64,000 bases of DNA, from NCBI GenBank assembly GCA_033807695.1, contig CM066306.1, positions 1,736,001 through 1,800,000 on the forward strand. The letters are read 5' to 3'. Shown piece by piece: positions 63,217 to 64,000 of the stretch (positions within the stretch are counted from its first letter, which is position 1; every line of letters begins with the position of its first letter). Both the position numbers and the translations under genes were made by a program. Below the pieces are notes generated by a model that saw only the letters and a program-made list of their open reading frames with translations, searched no databases and was not told where the DNA came from. The stretch comes from Daedaleopsis sinensis. Its lineage: Eukaryota > Basidiomycota > Agaricomycetes > Polyporales > Polyporaceae.

Positions 63217-64000
63217 ATGAACTTCTTTGACGCATACGATGTCCCTGGAACCACGACGCCACCCGCGACAACTCCGCCCCAACCAACTCTGAACGAGGAG
63301 GTCACGCAGGTTGTTGGGCAGCTCTCCCGATTCTGGGGCGGGTTTCGGAAACAAGTACGCATAAAAGCTATGTCGTGTCGAGCCACGGCTGAAATGTACG
63401 CGAACCCTCCGCCTCTACGTAACTAGAGCCAGACAGTCTTAGAATCCGCGCGCAAGGACTTGGGGGAGGTCGTGCAGCAGGCCCAGAAGGAGCTCACGAA
63501 ACTCACCGAGGCAGCGCCTACATCTTCTTCCGAGCCCGAAGCCGACTCGTCCCCTACTGAGAAGGCGGTCTCTGCAGACGCAGAAGGGTCAGATTCCGTC
63601 CCATCTACGTCCCCCGATCCGCACACGACCTCGGACGAAGCCATACCCGCACCATCCTCCTCCGCCTCCGAGCCCTCTCAGCCCCAGACCCTTTTCTCCC
63701 GACTTCAAGCGTCGCTACCCCCGTCATTAGTGACTACCGTCCAGTCGCAGCTCCCGGAGACATTGAAAGAGACATTGAAGCACGCTCGCGTCGGGAGTGC
63801 GAATCTCACAGCGCTGGACTTTGCACAGCTGCGCAGCACGATAACGTCGGAGTTGCAGCGCGTGCAGGGCGCGACAGAAGGCTACGTCCACCGCAGCGAG
63901 GAGTTCCTGCGCGAGGCTGGGGAGTTCCTGAAGGATGCTGTCAAGGTCGTGCCCCCGGAGGAGGGCGACTCCGGCTACTCAGGACTCATATGGGATGGGA
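63217..64000 (+). CDS. BSD-type / Dos2-like protein (partial, runs off right edge)
   Basis: Exon 63217-63354 and exon 63427 to the edge, intron 72 bp, give 237 residues without a stop. The N-terminus MNFFDAYDVPGTTTPPATTP is followed by LNEEVTQVVGQLSRFWGGFRKQSQTVLESARKDLGEVVQQAQKE, an amphipathic helical region seen at the start of fungal BSD-domain (Dos2/SYAP1-like) proteins, then an acidic Ser/Pro linker and another helical part (LFSRLQASLPPSLVTTVQSQL; LTALDFAQLRSTITSELQRVQGATEGYVHRSEEFLREAG). The BSD domain itself, with its FW pair, would lie to the right of the window, so the assignment rests on the N-terminal pattern. Confidence 0.6.

Overview
The window is nuclear DNA of a basidiomycete, most likely a wood-decaying agaricomycete (white-rot, Polyporales-like). 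The evidence is dense intron-rich genes with about 48-80 bp GT-AG introns, GC-rich coding sequence, single-domain eukaryotic housekeeping genes on both strands, and one secreted class II manganese peroxidase, an enzyme family restricted to ligninolytic fungi. No operons, tRNA genes, rRNA genes, CRISPR arrays or intact transposons were seen.

Layout. 1-9.5 kb: a cut-off mitochondrial-type helical protein (-), the spliceosomal zinc-finger protein Snu23 (+), cytosolic isoleucyl-tRNA synthetase (-), ribosomal protein L12/uL11 (-) and a Pho80-like cyclin (+). 9.5-19 kb: a convergent spacer full of microsatellites, a Ran1/Ksp1-type protein kinase (-) and the rRNA-processing protein Utp6 (-). 19-27 kb: a Ser-rich protein with a Tco89-like look (+), then about 6 kb of gene-poor sequence with an LRR/F-box-type remnant (-). 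27-35 kb: UDP-glucose pyrophosphorylase (-), a 2.9 kb spacer, a small OB-fold protein resembling telomeric Ten1 (+), and a Ted1/Cdc1-type membrane phosphoesterase (-, copy A). 35-47 kb: a Rad5/HLTF-type HIRAN-SNF2-RING helicase (+), the PI4P 5-kinase Mss4 (+) and a short manganese peroxidase (-). 48-56 kb: the Elg1/ATAD5 clamp unloader (-) and a second Ted1-like gene (+, copy B) whose catalytic motifs are degraded. 56-64 kb: the SAGA subunit Spt20 with a long polyQ tract (-), the eEF2 chaperone Hgh1 (+), the arginine-specific carbamoyl-phosphate synthase small subunit Cpa1 (-) with an upstream peptide, and a cut-off BSD-type protein (+).

Functional threads. Translation and ribosome biogenesis (Ils1, L12, Utp6, Hgh1), DNA-damage and telomere maintenance (Rad5-like, Elg1, Ten1-like), splicing and transcription (Snu23, Spt20) and cell-surface or lipid biology (Ugp1, Mss4, Ted1 pair) are interleaved without obvious clustering. 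Most neighbours are divergent or convergent with 0.1-0.8 kb spacers; larger spacers (9.5-10.8, 14.3-16, 20.9-27.2, 29.2-32.1, 51.5-53.6 kb) hold no gene I can support.

The best observations are (1) an arginine attenuator peptide uORF in front of CPA1, recoverable only after splicing of a 64 bp leader intron; (2) a Ted1-like paralogue that keeps its fold and membrane topology but has replaced residues of two catalytic motifs; (3) an intron of UTP6 that is about five times the usual length and carries a protein-like open frame; (4) a targeting-peptide-like first exon on IleRS; and (5) a large acidic insertion inside the helicase core of the Rad5-like protein. All exon boundaries were inferred by eye from splice motifs and reading-frame continuity, so single-base errors are possible.
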